A stretch of 53,683 nucleotides of DNA from RGIG3528 sp045629005 (GCA_045629005.1 JAZQQJ010000023.1:1-53683), one strand, 5' to 3'; shown: positions 15,243-23,896, counted from the first letter of the stretch. The notes: generated from the sequence alone by a model not told the origin. Translations and numbers: made by a program.

Positions 15243-16403
15243 TTACTGTTTCTTACTAAATATTGAACTGATTATTTCCATCACGATTTTCTTCACATCA
15301 GCCTTCCCATCAATTGTATTTGTCTGAACGGCTGTGTTAACCTTATCAACAAGTGTCTTTGAAATCTTGGACTCAACAATCTTTGTAACCCAGTCGATAT
15401 CCTTAACGCTCTTCTCACCAATATAAATCTTCTCAAAGATACTTATTGATGCTTCACCGATTGCGGCTACAATTGCCCCTGCAACTACAGCATTTAATGC
15501 GCTTCCAAGAATCCCTATACCCGGAATGGCCTTAAGTGCACTGATAAGCGTTCTTGCTGCAACGCTTACAGTTCCGGCCTCAACAATCGAGTTCAGAAAG
15601 CGCTTCGATTCCTCGTCATTCTTTATCCCGTACACCTTGGACAGTGCATTTACAAGGCCGATTTCCATAGGCGTCAGGATGAGTCCGTCAGCAATGGGAA
15701 TGTTGGGAAGCGCACCCACCGTAGCAGCCGCTAACGTTGCAGTTCCCACAACACCCTGAGATACAAATCTTTTCTGCTTAAGAGTGAAATTATAAATATC
15801 AATTTCGGCAGCTTTTATTCCATCGGGCATAAGCTCGTTTGTTGTCGCAATGAGTTCGTCAAGTCCGTCGGGTGCGGCAAACGCATTTTCATCAATGGTA
15901 TATGTCTCCGCAACAACAGGGATAATCTTCTTCAGGTTATTGCCGTAGCGCTTCTGCTGAGCAAATGCGTTGTTAACCATCTCAATGTTTTCCGCTCTCT
16001 CAGGGACCGAGTACGATTTCGTAATGACAACAATCACAGGAACCGTAGGCCACATGGAAGTTGCTCTTGAAAGGTTATTAATAGCCTCAGGGAAAAGCTT
16101 CCTGGACGTACCGTCAACGCAGAACCAGATGACATTAATCTGTGTGTCGTCACCTTTCTTCGCAGCCTCTTTTGACCACTTTTTCACGGCATTAATTGCC
16201 TTGAATTCTTTTACAAGATTAGGCTCGAAGCCGATAGTATCAATTACTCTGAAGGGAATCTCTTCCGAGTCGTAAATCTCAAGTTTTCCTGTAACACCGG
16301 AACCACCCCAGCCTGTTACAGCCTTGTTCTCACCGAGCACAGCATTGATAAGCGTTGACTTCCCGACACCCGAATTACCAATAACCAACACATTTCCTGT
16401 CAT
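15243..16403 (-). CDS. Dynamin/Era-like GTPase with membrane-inserting C-terminal domain
   Basis: A 386-residue GTPase. G1 is GNSGVGKST near the N-terminus, G2-like Thr lies in GVTGKL, G3 is DTIGF. G4 is degenerate, TKSY in place of NKxD. The C-terminal half has two Ala/Gly-rich hydrophobic hairpins (GVVGTATLAAATVGALP and the IPGIGILGSALNAVVAGAIVAAIG region), as in YcjF/DUF697-type proteins. Start at 16403 (MTGNVLVIGN) has a TTGGAG site 7 bases upstream; the longer open frame upstream has none. Single gene between a weak promoter and its own terminator. The degenerate G4 means guanine specificity should not be assumed. Role unknown. Confidence 0.8.
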   Translation of the reverse strand: MTGNVLVIGNSGVGKSTLINAVLGENKAVTGWGGSGVTGKLEIYDSEEIPFRVIDTIGFEPNLVKEFKAINAVKKWSKEAAKKGDDTQINVIWFCVDGTSRKLFPEAINNLSRATSMWPTVPVIVVITKSYSVPERAENIEMVNNAFAQQKRYGNNLKKIIPVVAETYTIDENAFAAPDGLDELIATTNELMPDGIKAAEIDIYNFTLKQKRFVSQGVVGTATLAAATVGALPNIPIADGLILTPMEIGLVNALSKVYGIKNDEESKRFLNSIVEAGTVSVAARTLISALKAIPGIGILGSALNAVVAGAIVAAIGEASISIFEKIYIGEKSVKDIDWVTKIVESKISKTLVDKVNTAVQTNTIDGKADVKKIVMEIISSIFSKKQ

Positions 16404-16743
16404 ATTATTCTCCAATCCGGTCACAAAGTATGCAACCAAAGGCAAACTCGCGACCGCTTCACCTCTACCTAAAGGTAGTGGGTTATCTTTCAATTCTATA
16501 TATACAACATCATATCCGGCACATTATATGCCATACGCAAAAGTATACAATAGTATATGAGCCAAAACAATTAACATCATCTAAAGATATTTCCGATAAT
16601 GACAGTACAGAATAGCGTATATACTCTGCAATCTCAGTTTACCGGCTCAGCCTTGTTCGCGCTCATTTTTGCGGCTCAGGCCCTGTTTCATCCTCTTGAC
16701 TGTTGCGCTCCAATGGCGTACGATTATCCGGAAAGGAGTTTTT
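16404..16743. other. Divergent intergenic region between the GTPase and a membrane protein gene
   Basis: Holds a weak minus-strand promoter for the GTPase (TTGTAT at 16545-16550, 16 bp, TATAAT at 16523-16528). A small hairpin CTACCTAAAGGTAG lies in its ~115-nt leader. On the plus strand a TTGACT sits about 17 bp ahead of TACGAT just before the AAAGGAG ribosome site of the next gene. I see no RNA gene or further coding region. Confidence 0.4.
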
Positions 16744-17229
16744 ATGGACCATACACTTGCGAGAATTGCTTCATTCATAAGCATGAAGCTTACAAACATA
16801 ATATTTATAATATACATCTCAGCTCTACAGCTTTTTTACATTTTTGTCGGATACAGGAATTTTTCACCGCTCTACATTCTACTGATAGCGCTAATCGCGC
16901 CATTTTGCGTTACCCTTTTTCTTCAACGTTCAGATGAGAGCAAAAAAAAGGCCGAAGATGAAGATAAGAATCTTCCATTCCCCGAGCTTCGCAAAAAACA
17001 TAACTTTAACCGTTTTACTTTTAAAGGTCAAACCTATACTTTTGTAATGATTGTTATCCTGCACATAATTTGGAGCATCCGCACAGTGGAACCCTCACTT
17101 GAAGGTTTTATGTTTGCGCTTATCGCCCCAAAGCTTTCACTCATCGTTTATGTGGGTGTAAGGCTTCTTTCATGGGTAATAATACTTGCGATATTCCGAT
17201 TTTTTCCAACACTAGGCTGGAAAATATAA
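16744..17229 (+). CDS. Unrecognised membrane protein
   Basis: 161 residues starting at an ATG with AAAGGAG five bases upstream; an apparent 25-codon extension upstream has no ribosome site. Hydrophobic helices lie at about 16-35 and 41-58, then a charged loop SDESKKKAEDEDKN (65-78), a polar region, and two or three more helices (about 95-160) with the sequence WSIRTVEPSLEGF between them. I do not recognise a family. Stand-alone gene with a strong terminator, and one of few plus-strand genes here. Next to a large non-coding repeat region. Confidence 0.65.
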   Translation: MDHTLARIASFISMKLTNIIFIIYISALQLFYIFVGYRNFSPLYILLIALIAPFCVTLFLQRSDESKKKAEDEDKNLPFPELRKKHNFNRFTFKGQTYTFVMIVILHIIWSIRTVEPSLEGFMFALIAPKLSLIVYVGVRLLSWVIILAIFRFFPTLGWKI

Positions 17230-17232
17230 CCA

Positions 17233-17300
17233 GAACCCACATCAAGGGTAAAACGCACGCCCGCTTTCATAGCGGGCGCTCTTGATATGGGTTCTTTCTT
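17233..17300 (+). terminator. Nested terminator after the membrane protein
   Basis: GAACCCACATCAAG pairs with CTTGATATGGGTTC (one mismatch), enclosing an inner GCCCGC/GCGGGC hairpin. Followed by TTTCTT. Confidence 0.75.
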
Positions 17301-17384
17301 GTGTTAATTATAAGCCAAGGCAAAAAGCAGGAAACCGGCCTTCCTGCCCTTCAAAAAGCATCATGGAAGTTTCTAACATTTTGC

Positions 17385-17525
17385 ATTTACTTCTTTTCGC
17401 GCTTTCCCCCTGAATTTACTTCTTTTCACGCACTCCATCCCCCATTTAATTCCTTTCACGCTTTCCCCCTGAATTTACTTCTTTTCACACACTCCAACCC
17501 TCATTTACTTCCTTCGGCACACTTA
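17385..17525. repeat. Degenerate 29/30-bp tandem repeat, about five copies
   Basis: Units beginning ATTTACTTCTTTTC or a close variant, starting near 17385, 17414, 17444, 17473 and 17503. Two alternating versions can be seen: one ends GCTTTCCCCCTGA and the other CACTCCAxCCC. Strand-asymmetric, pyrimidine-rich on the plus strand. The unit is not a multiple of three overall and no gene runs through it. Bases 17301-17384 and 17526-17640 on either side show nothing recognisable. Confidence 0.7.
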
Positions 17526-17640
17526 TTTCAGCCGTTCAACATTGTCACGATGGTATCGTTTGGGCACTTTTTTTCTTTTAGATACCATTTCAAGTCATTT
17601 TTAGGCTTATTATGAGCGTAACGGGTTCTATAAAAACAGA

Positions 17641-18282
17641 TTTGTGCCTAACCCCGACAAATTTTTAGGCACAGAGCGTTGAAAAAACGGATTTGTGCCT
17701 AACCCTCGCATGCATATTAGGTAAGACGCGGCGAAAACCATCATTTATACCTAATTTCCTCCGCGAATTAGACATAAATCGCTGAAATTTATATTTTGTG
17801 CCTAACCCCGCCGGCTTTTTAGGCACAGAGCATTGAAAAAGCGGATTTATGCCTAACCCCGGCATGCATATTAGGTAAGACGCGGCGAAAACCATCATTT
17901 ATACCTAATTTCCTCCGCGAATTAGGCATAAATCGATGAAATTTATATTTTGTGCCTAACCCCGCCGGCTTTTTAGGCACAGAGCATTGAAAAAGCGGAA
18001 TTATGCCTAACCCCCGCATGCATATTAGGTAAGACGCGGCGAAAACCATCATTTATACCTAATTTCCTCCGCGAATTAGGCATAAATCGCTGAAATTTAT
18101 ATTTTGTACCTAACCCCGCCAGATTTTTAGGTACAGAGCATAAAAAAAGCAGGTTTGTACCTAACCCTGGCAGATTTTTAGGTACAGAGCGTTGAAAAAG
18201 CGGATTTGTACCTAACCCCGGCAGATTTTTAGGCACAGAGCATAAAAAAAAGCCGGTTTGCACCTAGCCCTGATATCCTTCC
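17641..18282. repeat. Higher-order palindrome array: 51-bp modules in a 154-bp repeat
   Basis: Thirteen modules start at 17641, 17692, 17744, 17795, 17846, 17898, 17949, 18000, 18052, 18103, 18154, 18205 and 18257 (the last partial). Each has a box like TTTRTRCCTAA, about 14-18 bases, then the inverted box TTAGGYAYA. Modules come in three kinds. One has a GCATGCATATTAGGTAAGA core, one has TTCCTCCGCGAATTAGG, and one has ACCCCGCCGGCTTTTTAGG. The three kinds repeat as a 154-bp unit three times, flanked by one copy of the third kind on the left and about four on the right. As 154 is not divisible by three, the apparent minus-strand reading frames are phase-shifted each unit and are not genes. Confidence 0.88.
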
Positions 18283-18283
18283 T

Positions 18284-18326
18284 CTAACGGGCCGATGTCC
18301 TTCCTCTGAAGGACTCGGCCCGTTAG
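18284..18326. terminator. Strong hairpin downstream of the GGDEF-EAL gene
   Basis: CTAACGGGCCGA-T-GTCC pairs with GGACTCGGCCCGTTAG around a 10-nt loop: 16 bp with one bulge. No clean T-run on the minus strand, so it is an atypical terminator or a transcript-end stabiliser. It is also the right-hand border of the repeat array. Confidence 0.55.
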
Positions 18327-18346
18327 TTTGATTCTTCTTCATAGAT

Positions 18347-20575
18347 TTATTCTTCTTCAAGGTATTTTTCAAAATCGTCTATGCTCATAGGCTTTGCATA
18401 GTAGAAGCCCTGAATCATATCGCAGTTTGCTTCCTCAAGGAAGCGCTTCTGTGACTCTGTTTCAACGCCTTCTGCAAGGACTGAAATCTCAAGATCCTTT
18501 GCCATGGAGATAACGTGTGAAATAACCTTCTTTTCACGGGAGTTCTCGCTTCCGCAATCATCAAGGAAGCCTTTATCAAGCTTCAGCACATCAACAGGCA
18601 TTTCACGGAGAAGGTGAAGTGATGAGTAGCCCGATCCGAAATCATCCATTGAAAGACCGAAGCCGGCTTCTTTTATAAGATGCATGACATTGAGAAGCTT
18701 ATCCATCTCATCATATACAGCCGTTTCCGTAAGCTCAATTTCAAGATATTCAGGCTTCAGTTCGTACTCCTTAACAACCTGAATAAGTTTTCCTACAAAG
18801 TTTTCTTCGTTAAGATGAAGCCTTGAGAAGTTTACAGAAACAGGAATAAGCTTCTTTCCTTCCTTCTCCCACTCTTTAAGTTTCTTACATACCGTTTCAA
18901 ATACGAAGAAGTCTATTTCTTTAACAAATCCATTTACTTCTGCAATAGGAATGAAGATGTTAGGACCAATCATTCCTTTGTCATGGTGTACCCAGCGGAT
19001 TAGGGCTTCCGCACCGGTAATCTTCTCATTTGAAATACCGTACTTTGGCTGGAGGTAAACAACAAGCTCGTTGTTCTTTATCGCGCTGACCAAATCGCCT
19101 TCAAGCTCATGAACCTCAATATCCTTGTTGAAATCTTCTTCACTGTAAAAGGCAATCTGATTTGTCATCGACTTCTTGATGCCCTTACGTGCAACATTTG
19201 CTCTTGCACGGATTCGGTTAATATCAAGATCGTCTGAAATAAGGTATACGCCACATGTAAACACTACCTTGCCGGCTCTGCCTGATTCGTTTTCAGGAAT
19301 GTCTGCACATCTTGTAAGAATATTCTCAAGTCGTTCAACAAGTTCATCAACGTTGTCATACTTAAGAAGAAGTGCAAAGTGGTCACCGCTTGTACGGCTG
19401 GCAGTTTCTTCACGCGTCAGAGAATTACTTATGACATGCGCAATGTATTTCAATGCATTGTTACCGTATTCATAACCGAATGTGCTGTTCAGGAACTTAA
19501 ATCCCGAAACATCACACACCGCATATGCATAACTATTGTGTCCCTTCTTAAGGAGTCCCTTAACAACTTCTTTGTGATAAGGCTTGGTCGGGAGTCCGGT
19601 AAGTTCATCATAATTGATGGCATCTTCAATCTCTGTATTCTTTTTCTTCTTTGAACTGATGTACAGAATGCCTTGAAGAGCAACAACAAGAGCAGTTATA
19701 ACAATAAAAATGATAATAACATTTGAAAGAGAAGTATTTTTACCATAGGCAGCTTCTTCTTCAACAATAGAGATTACGTAAACATTGGAATATCCCTTCA
19801 ATGCTGTTGAACTTGCCACGTAGCCTACACCAAGAAGAGGGAATCGTTCGCATATCAGTTCATCCTCATCGGCTGCTCTTAAAAGATTTCCAAGCACATC
19901 CTTTGAAAAAGCTTCCTGATACATTTTATCAATCACGTATCGTCCGTTGGAGTCCTTGCTTGAAATATTGTATGAAGGAATAATAATACTTCCTTCATTA
20001 TTGACTACAATACCATATCCTTCGTTGTCATAAACACTCTCGGAAACTTTATCAATAAAATTATCCATGGAGAAAGTAGCAAAAATCATGCCAATGATTT
20101 TGTCTCCTTTTTTCCATGGAACACAAAGCACGATATCCTCGTGCCTATTTGAAGATTCATTTTCAGGTCTGAATACTACATTCTTTCCGCCAAGACAACT
20201 GCTCCATGCTTTACGCACAGGCAGACTTGTTCTTTCGCCGTCAGAAAGGTAGCTTGAATCGATTGCATAAATATAAACACCCAAAGAGGAAGCTGACATC
20301 TCTTTCTTTATCGCATCCATCTGCTGAAGTTCACTGTCCGTAAGAACGGCATTGTCATCAACAAACTGCGAAAGAAGGTTCAGAAAGTCAACCTTTGAGT
20401 CAAAATATGTTTTTAATGTTTTCCCTTTTAGAACTGTAGCTGTTTTGAGTGACGTTTCGCATTCCCTTGCAATACGGTTCTCAAAATGATACGCACCAAG
20501 CACTCCAAGCGTTGCAAGTACAAGAATCAGTATCGTTCCACCCCAGAACTTTCTTCTGTCCGATCTTCTTTTCAC
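18347..20575 (-). CDS. Membrane GGDEF-EAL protein with extracellular sensor; probable c-di-GMP phosphodiesterase
   Basis: 742 residues. A helix at about 10-30, an extracellular PDC/Cache-like sensor (about 30-280, with VVNNEGSIIIPSYN) and a second helix near 285-310 are followed by a GGDEF domain (about 330-480) and an EAL domain (about 490-735). The GGDEF signature is degenerate, SGDHF, so cyclase activity is unlikely. The EAL domain keeps EALIRW, ELTE, the DDFGSGYSS stretch, KLDKGF and AEGVE, so c-di-GMP breakdown is likely. The start chosen is the GTG at 20575: GGAGGT lies five bases before it, whereas the ATG four codons upstream has no good site. Single gene with its own promoter. Confidence 0.88.
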   Translation of the reverse strand: MKRRSDRRKFWGGTILILVLATLGVLGAYHFENRIARECETSLKTATVLKGKTLKTYFDSKVDFLNLLSQFVDDNAVLTDSELQQMDAIKKEMSASSLGVYIYAIDSSYLSDGERTSLPVRKAWSSCLGGKNVVFRPENESSNRHEDIVLCVPWKKGDKIIGMIFATFSMDNFIDKVSESVYDNEGYGIVVNNEGSIIIPSYNISSKDSNGRYVIDKMYQEAFSKDVLGNLLRAADEDELICERFPLLGVGYVASSTALKGYSNVYVISIVEEEAAYGKNTSLSNVIIIFIVITALVVALQGILYISSKKKKNTEIEDAINYDELTGLPTKPYHKEVVKGLLKKGHNSYAYAVCDVSGFKFLNSTFGYEYGNNALKYIAHVISNSLTREETASRTSGDHFALLLKYDNVDELVERLENILTRCADIPENESGRAGKVVFTCGVYLISDDLDINRIRARANVARKGIKKSMTNQIAFYSEEDFNKDIEVHELEGDLVSAIKNNELVVYLQPKYGISNEKITGAEALIRWVHHDKGMIGPNIFIPIAEVNGFVKEIDFFVFETVCKKLKEWEKEGKKLIPVSVNFSRLHLNEENFVGKLIQVVKEYELKPEYLEIELTETAVYDEMDKLLNVMHLIKEAGFGLSMDDFGSGYSSLHLLREMPVDVLKLDKGFLDDCGSENSREKKVISHVISMAKDLEISVLAEGVETESQKRFLEEANCDMIQGFYYAKPMSIDDFEKYLEEE

Positions 20576-20661
20576 GGTTACCTCCATGTGCCCGTTATAA
20601 GATAATTATCTCCGCACATCCAAAAATCAGGTACATTCCCCAAACATACCATTTGAATGAA

Positions 20662-20690
20662 ATTTTAGCACAATCGTGATTTAACTTCAA
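20662..20690 (-). promoter_or_regulatory. Promoter of the GGDEF-EAL gene
   Basis: Minus strand: TTGAAG (20685-20690), 17 bp, TAAAAT with TG one base upstream (20662-20667). About 85 bp ahead of the start. Confidence 0.65.
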
Positions 20691-20746
20691 GACGCTCTGA
20701 GGTTTATAATTATAAATTCCTTATAAAGTCTACTTTCTACTATCGT

Positions 20747-21541
20747 CTACTGCTCGGAAGAGAGTAAAATTCTGTCATTGTCCAGATGCTTTCCGGATGC
20801 CTCTTTGAACCTTTCAAGAAGAATTTCTCTTGTGAGAGCCTTCTTTTTTTCTCCTTCTTCATCAAAGACGATGTCACCACCGTCCATCATAATAATACGA
20901 TTTCCGAACTCAAGAGCCTGCTGCATATTATGAGTTACCATAAGGCAGGTCAGTTTATTCTCTTCGGTAATTTTTCTTGTGATTTTAAGCACCTTATCTG
21001 CCGTAGCAGGGTCAAGTGCAGCCGTGTGTTCATCGAGCAGAAGAAGACTGGGCGGATTGTATGTAGCCATCATAAGTGTAAGCGCCTGCCTCTGTCCTCC
21101 CGAAAGAAGGCCTACAGGCTGCTTCATTCTGTCCTCAAGCCCCATTTCAAGCTGTGAAAGTCTCTCTCTGAATTCCGCTTTTTCTTTGTTTGTTATGTGA
21201 GAAAGCCAGCCGCCATGGCCTGCCGCAAGTGCAAGATTTTCCTCGATGCTCATACCGGGAGCGCTTCCAAGCATAGGATCCTGGAAAAGTCTTCCGATTT
21301 TCGAAGCTCTCTTATGGTCCGGCATAAGTGTAATATCCACGCCGTCCAACTCTATTGAGCCGGAATCCGCAATGAACGTACCTGCAATTGCATTAAACAG
21401 AGTTGATTTGCCGGCTCCGTTGGAACCGATTATTGTAACGAAGTCTCCATCATTTACAGTAAGGGACAGATCGCGAATAGCAACCTTTTCATTGATTGTG
21501 CCGCGGTTGAAGGTTTTTGAAATATGTGTAATCTTAAGCAT
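20747..21541 (-). CDS. trpZ: ABC transporter ATPase of a tryptophan-type importer
   Basis: A 264-residue ATPase. Walker A GSNGAGKST (about 38-46), Q-loop at GRLFQDPM, signature LSGGQRQALTLMM (about 146-158), Walker B SLLLLDEHTAALD and switch His in VTHNMQQAL. Last gene of a three-gene transporter operon, overlapping the permease stop by 8 bases. The substrate call comes from the Trp T-box in the shared leader and from the type of binding protein, not from this subunit itself. Confidence 0.82.
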   Translation of the reverse strand: MLKITHISKTFNRGTINEKVAIRDLSLTVNDGDFVTIIGSNGAGKSTLFNAIAGTFIADSGSIELDGVDITLMPDHKRASKIGRLFQDPMLGSAPGMSIEENLALAAGHGGWLSHITNKEKAEFRERLSQLEMGLEDRMKQPVGLLSGGQRQALTLMMATYNPPSLLLLDEHTAALDPATADKVLKITRKITEENKLTCLMVTHNMQQALEFGNRIIMMDGGDIVFDEEGEKKKALTREILLERFKEASGKHLDNDRILLSSEQ

Positions 21542-22481
21542 TTTCCTTCTCCCTTCCGGCTCTTTCTTTCTTAAGTGTCATCATTCGCTTAACCAACGGA
21601 ATTCTTGATTTGAAGTACGGTCCCGCAATGGCAATTATTACGATAACCGCAGACACAAGCTTAAGCATTGATGCAGGCATTCTGAAGCGAAGCGCTATCG
21701 TATAAACAAGTCTGAAAAGAACAGAACCGAGTACAGCACCTATGGCACGTTTAGGGATGCTGCCCTTTCCCATAAAGGCATTGCCCATAAGAAGGGAAGC
21801 AAGAGCAATCGTAACAATGCCGCTGCCTATATCAATGTTTGCAGACTTCTGAGACTGAGCCATAAGGCATCCCGAAAGTCCTGTGAAAGCATTTGCCACA
21901 ACAAGTCCGATTATAGTTGTAAACACGGGATTTATAGAAGAAGCCTTAACCATAGCCGGATTGTTTCCCGTTGCGCGTATTGCAAGACCAAGTCTTGTAT
22001 GAAGGAAAAGCGCAAGGAAGACGATGACAAGAACAACCGCTGCCAAAACAACAATAAGCTTGTACCAATCCGCAAGGAATGTATTCTCAAGAGCTTTCTT
22101 AAGCATTGTAAATACTGTTTCGGTCTTATTTAAGTTCACAAGAGAAGCATTCTTCATTACAGCAATATTTATGGAATACAATCCGGTATTTACGATAATA
22201 CCCGCAAGAAGCGAATCGATTCCCATCTTTGTCTGAAGAATGGATGTAACAAAGCCGGAAAGCATGCCGGCTCCCATTGCCGCAAATATAGAAAGCACAG
22301 GGTGGCCTGCAAGCGCCACCATTGCTCCTACTGCCGCACCCAGAGTGAAGCATCCGTCCGTAGAGAGATCGCATACATTAAGCATTGAATAGCTTAGGAA
22401 AAGCGCAAGCACGGTAAGTGAACTTATTAGGCCAAGTTCCAATGTTGTTTTTAGTAAATCTGTTATTGCCTGAAAATCCAT
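21534..22481 (-). CDS. trpY: ABC transporter permease of a tryptophan-type importer
   Basis: A 315-residue membrane protein of the branched-chain/simple-sugar permease class (BPD_transp_2 type), with about eight or nine helices. Landmarks are NVCDLSTDGCFTLGAAVGAMVALAG split around the membrane, SLLAGIIVNTGLYSINIAVM, and GNNPAMVKASSINP (the cytoplasmic ATPase-contact loop). It sits 12 bp after the binding-protein gene and overlaps the ATPase gene. Single permease, so it presumably works as a homodimer. Confidence 0.82.
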   Translation of the reverse strand: MDFQAITDLLKTTLELGLISSLTVLALFLSYSMLNVCDLSTDGCFTLGAAVGAMVALAGHPVLSIFAAMGAGMLSGFVTSILQTKMGIDSLLAGIIVNTGLYSINIAVMKNASLVNLNKTETVFTMLKKALENTFLADWYKLIVVLAAVVLVIVFLALFLHTRLGLAIRATGNNPAMVKASSINPVFTTIIGLVVANAFTGLSGCLMAQSQKSANIDIGSGIVTIALASLLMGNAFMGKGSIPKRAIGAVLGSVLFRLVYTIALRFRMPASMLKLVSAVIVIIAIAGPYFKSRIPLVKRMMTLKKERAGREKENA

Positions 22482-22493
22482 TTTAGATACCCT

Positions 22494-23528
22494 TTATTTG
22501 AATGATTCTGCTGTATTGATTTTCTTAACGTTCGTGCAATAAGGCTCAAATGCCTTTTTAATTGTATCGAAGTTATATCCAAGTGTTCCGCACACATCGA
22601 TATTAATGGTGGCTGTACCATTATCAAATGTTCTGACAGGAAGCTCGGAAGGATTTTTTCCGTCGCAAACTATTTCAACAACCATGTTCGCAGTCTCAAC
22701 ACCAAGGTTTGCATAGTCAACGCCATAGCCACAGAAGGCACCGTTAAGTGCAAAAGAATCAGCTCCTGCATAATGTGCGATACCGGCCTTGGCAAACTTC
22801 TCGTAGATGGAAAGCTCAGCAACCATTATTGTATTATCGGAGGGTGTGAAAACGGCGTCAACCTTGTCAACAACCAACATATCCGCTGCGAGGGCAACTT
22901 CATCAACTGTTGTGCCTGTATGTGCAATGTATTTAGTTCCCCTTTTATCAAGGAAAGCCTTAGCTTCATTAATTGCCGTTGTTGATGAATCCTGTCCTGC
23001 ATCGTAAAGAAGTCCGATGTAATCCGCATCCGGGTTTGCGGCAAAAATTAGATTCATAATCGCATTTGTATCAAGGTAATCGGAAGTACCTGTAACATTT
23101 GCTCCCGGTGCTTCCATGGACTCAACAATTCCTGTAGCAACAGGGTCTGATACTGCAGCAAACACAACAGGAATTTTGTTATCCTCTGTTGCCGCCTGCA
23201 TTGCCATGGCAACAGGTGTTGCAACGCCAATCATAACATCAACCTTATCAGCAATGAAGTTCTGAATAATCTGATTCAGAACGTTTGAATCAGCGTTGCA
23301 GTTTTCATAGTGAATTTCAAAAGCAACATTCTTCTCCTTTGAAATTTCACTAAGTCTGCTCTGGATATTTTCACAAATCTGGTTAAGAGAGGCGTCATCA
23401 ACGTAATTGCAGATGCCGATGACATAAGTTTTGTTCCCGTTATCTGCCGTGCTCGTGCAACCTGTCAATGCAAAAACAAGTGCAAGCGCAAGTACAAGTG
23501 ATAATGTTCTTCTGAGTAGTTTTTTCAT
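22494..23528 (-). CDS. trpX: ABC substrate-binding lipoprotein (TrpX type)
   Basis: 344 residues. Signal peptide with a lipobox ending LTGC, Cys24 being the lipid anchor. The rest is an ABC_sub_bind-type two-lobe protein: YVIGICNYVDDASLNQI, VDVMIGVATPVAMAMQAA, IPVVFAAVSDPV, VDAVFTPSDNTIMVAELSIYE and GYGVDYANLGVETANMV. Start at 23528 follows GAGGAG; the long upstream frame is part of the T-box leader. The known TrpX family binds tryptophan, and the UGG-specific T-box upstream agrees. Confidence 0.85.
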   Translation of the reverse strand: MKKLLRRTLSLVLALALVFALTGCTSTADNGNKTYVIGICNYVDDASLNQICENIQSRLSEISKEKNVAFEIHYENCNADSNVLNQIIQNFIADKVDVMIGVATPVAMAMQAATEDNKIPVVFAAVSDPVATGIVESMEAPGANVTGTSDYLDTNAIMNLIFAANPDADYIGLLYDAGQDSSTTAINEAKAFLDKRGTKYIAHTGTTVDEVALAADMLVVDKVDAVFTPSDNTIMVAELSIYEKFAKAGIAHYAGADSFALNGAFCGYGVDYANLGVETANMVVEIVCDGKNPSELPVRTFDNGTATINIDVCGTLGYNFDTIKKAFEPYCTNVKKINTAESFK

Positions 23529-23564
23529 AATTTTTTTCTCCTCTTCTCTGTTTAGGGACATAAA

Positions 23565-23843
23565 GAAAACCTGTCCCTGCAATGTTATTTGCTGGGACAG
23601 GTTAAAATCCTGCGGTGCCACCCGGCTTGATGTGAAAAACACATCCGCTCATTCATACGCTGTTTAAAACAGATATATGCTTCTGTTTTTAACGAAGTGT
23701 CGTCTCCGTCTCACCTACCTGTCGGTTCGGCTCGCCCTCAGAAGCCCATTCATCAACTGCCTTGCTGCCGCAATCCCACCACCTGCGGCTCTCTGTGAGT
23801 AGGTCAAATGACTACTTACTCTTCTTCAACGGTTTATTTATTG
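23565..23843 (-). promoter_or_regulatory. T-box leader, tryptophan specificity
   Basis: Minus-strand landmarks in order: the AGAGAGCCGCAGGTGGTG stem I start (about 23795-23778); the specifier loop GAATGGGC with codon UGG at 23748-23746; the T-box core GGGTGGCACCGCAGG (about 23623-23609); then a terminator in which AACCTGTCCC pairs with GGGACAGGTT followed by a T-rich tract (23603-23565). The tRNA-end-binding bulge reads UGGC, which pairs with an acceptor end carrying discriminator G, as bacterial tRNA-Trp has. Uncharged tRNA-Trp would stabilise the antiterminator and turn on the transporter. Confidence 0.92.
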
Positions 23844-23849
23844 TTTGCT

Positions 23850-23878
23850 ACTTTACCACGTTAAAGGGAGGATGTCAA
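23850..23878 (-). promoter_or_regulatory. Promoter of the T-box and tryptophan transporter operon
   Basis: Minus strand: consensus TTGACA (23873-23878), 17 bp, TAAAGT (23850-23855), placing transcription start near 23843. Confidence 0.8.
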
Positions 23879-23896
23879 CATCCTTTTTCAATTTTG

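Noticed and set aside
17665..18263. Three overlapping minus-strand reading frames with the same recurring protein text
   Set aside because: They are copies of one frame shifted by exactly 154 bp, the repeat period. Because 154 is not a multiple of three the frame changes each unit, no ribosome sites are present, and the DNA is better explained as a palindrome array.
17641..18282. Possible CRISPR array
   Set aside because: There are no unique spacers: the whole 51-bp module repeats, modules diverge gradually, and no cas genes are nearby.
23529..23642. Long N-terminal extension of the tryptophan-binding protein
   Set aside because: The extension is the T-box terminator region read as protein. 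The true start at 23528 has a good ribosome site and begins a standard lipoprotein signal peptide.
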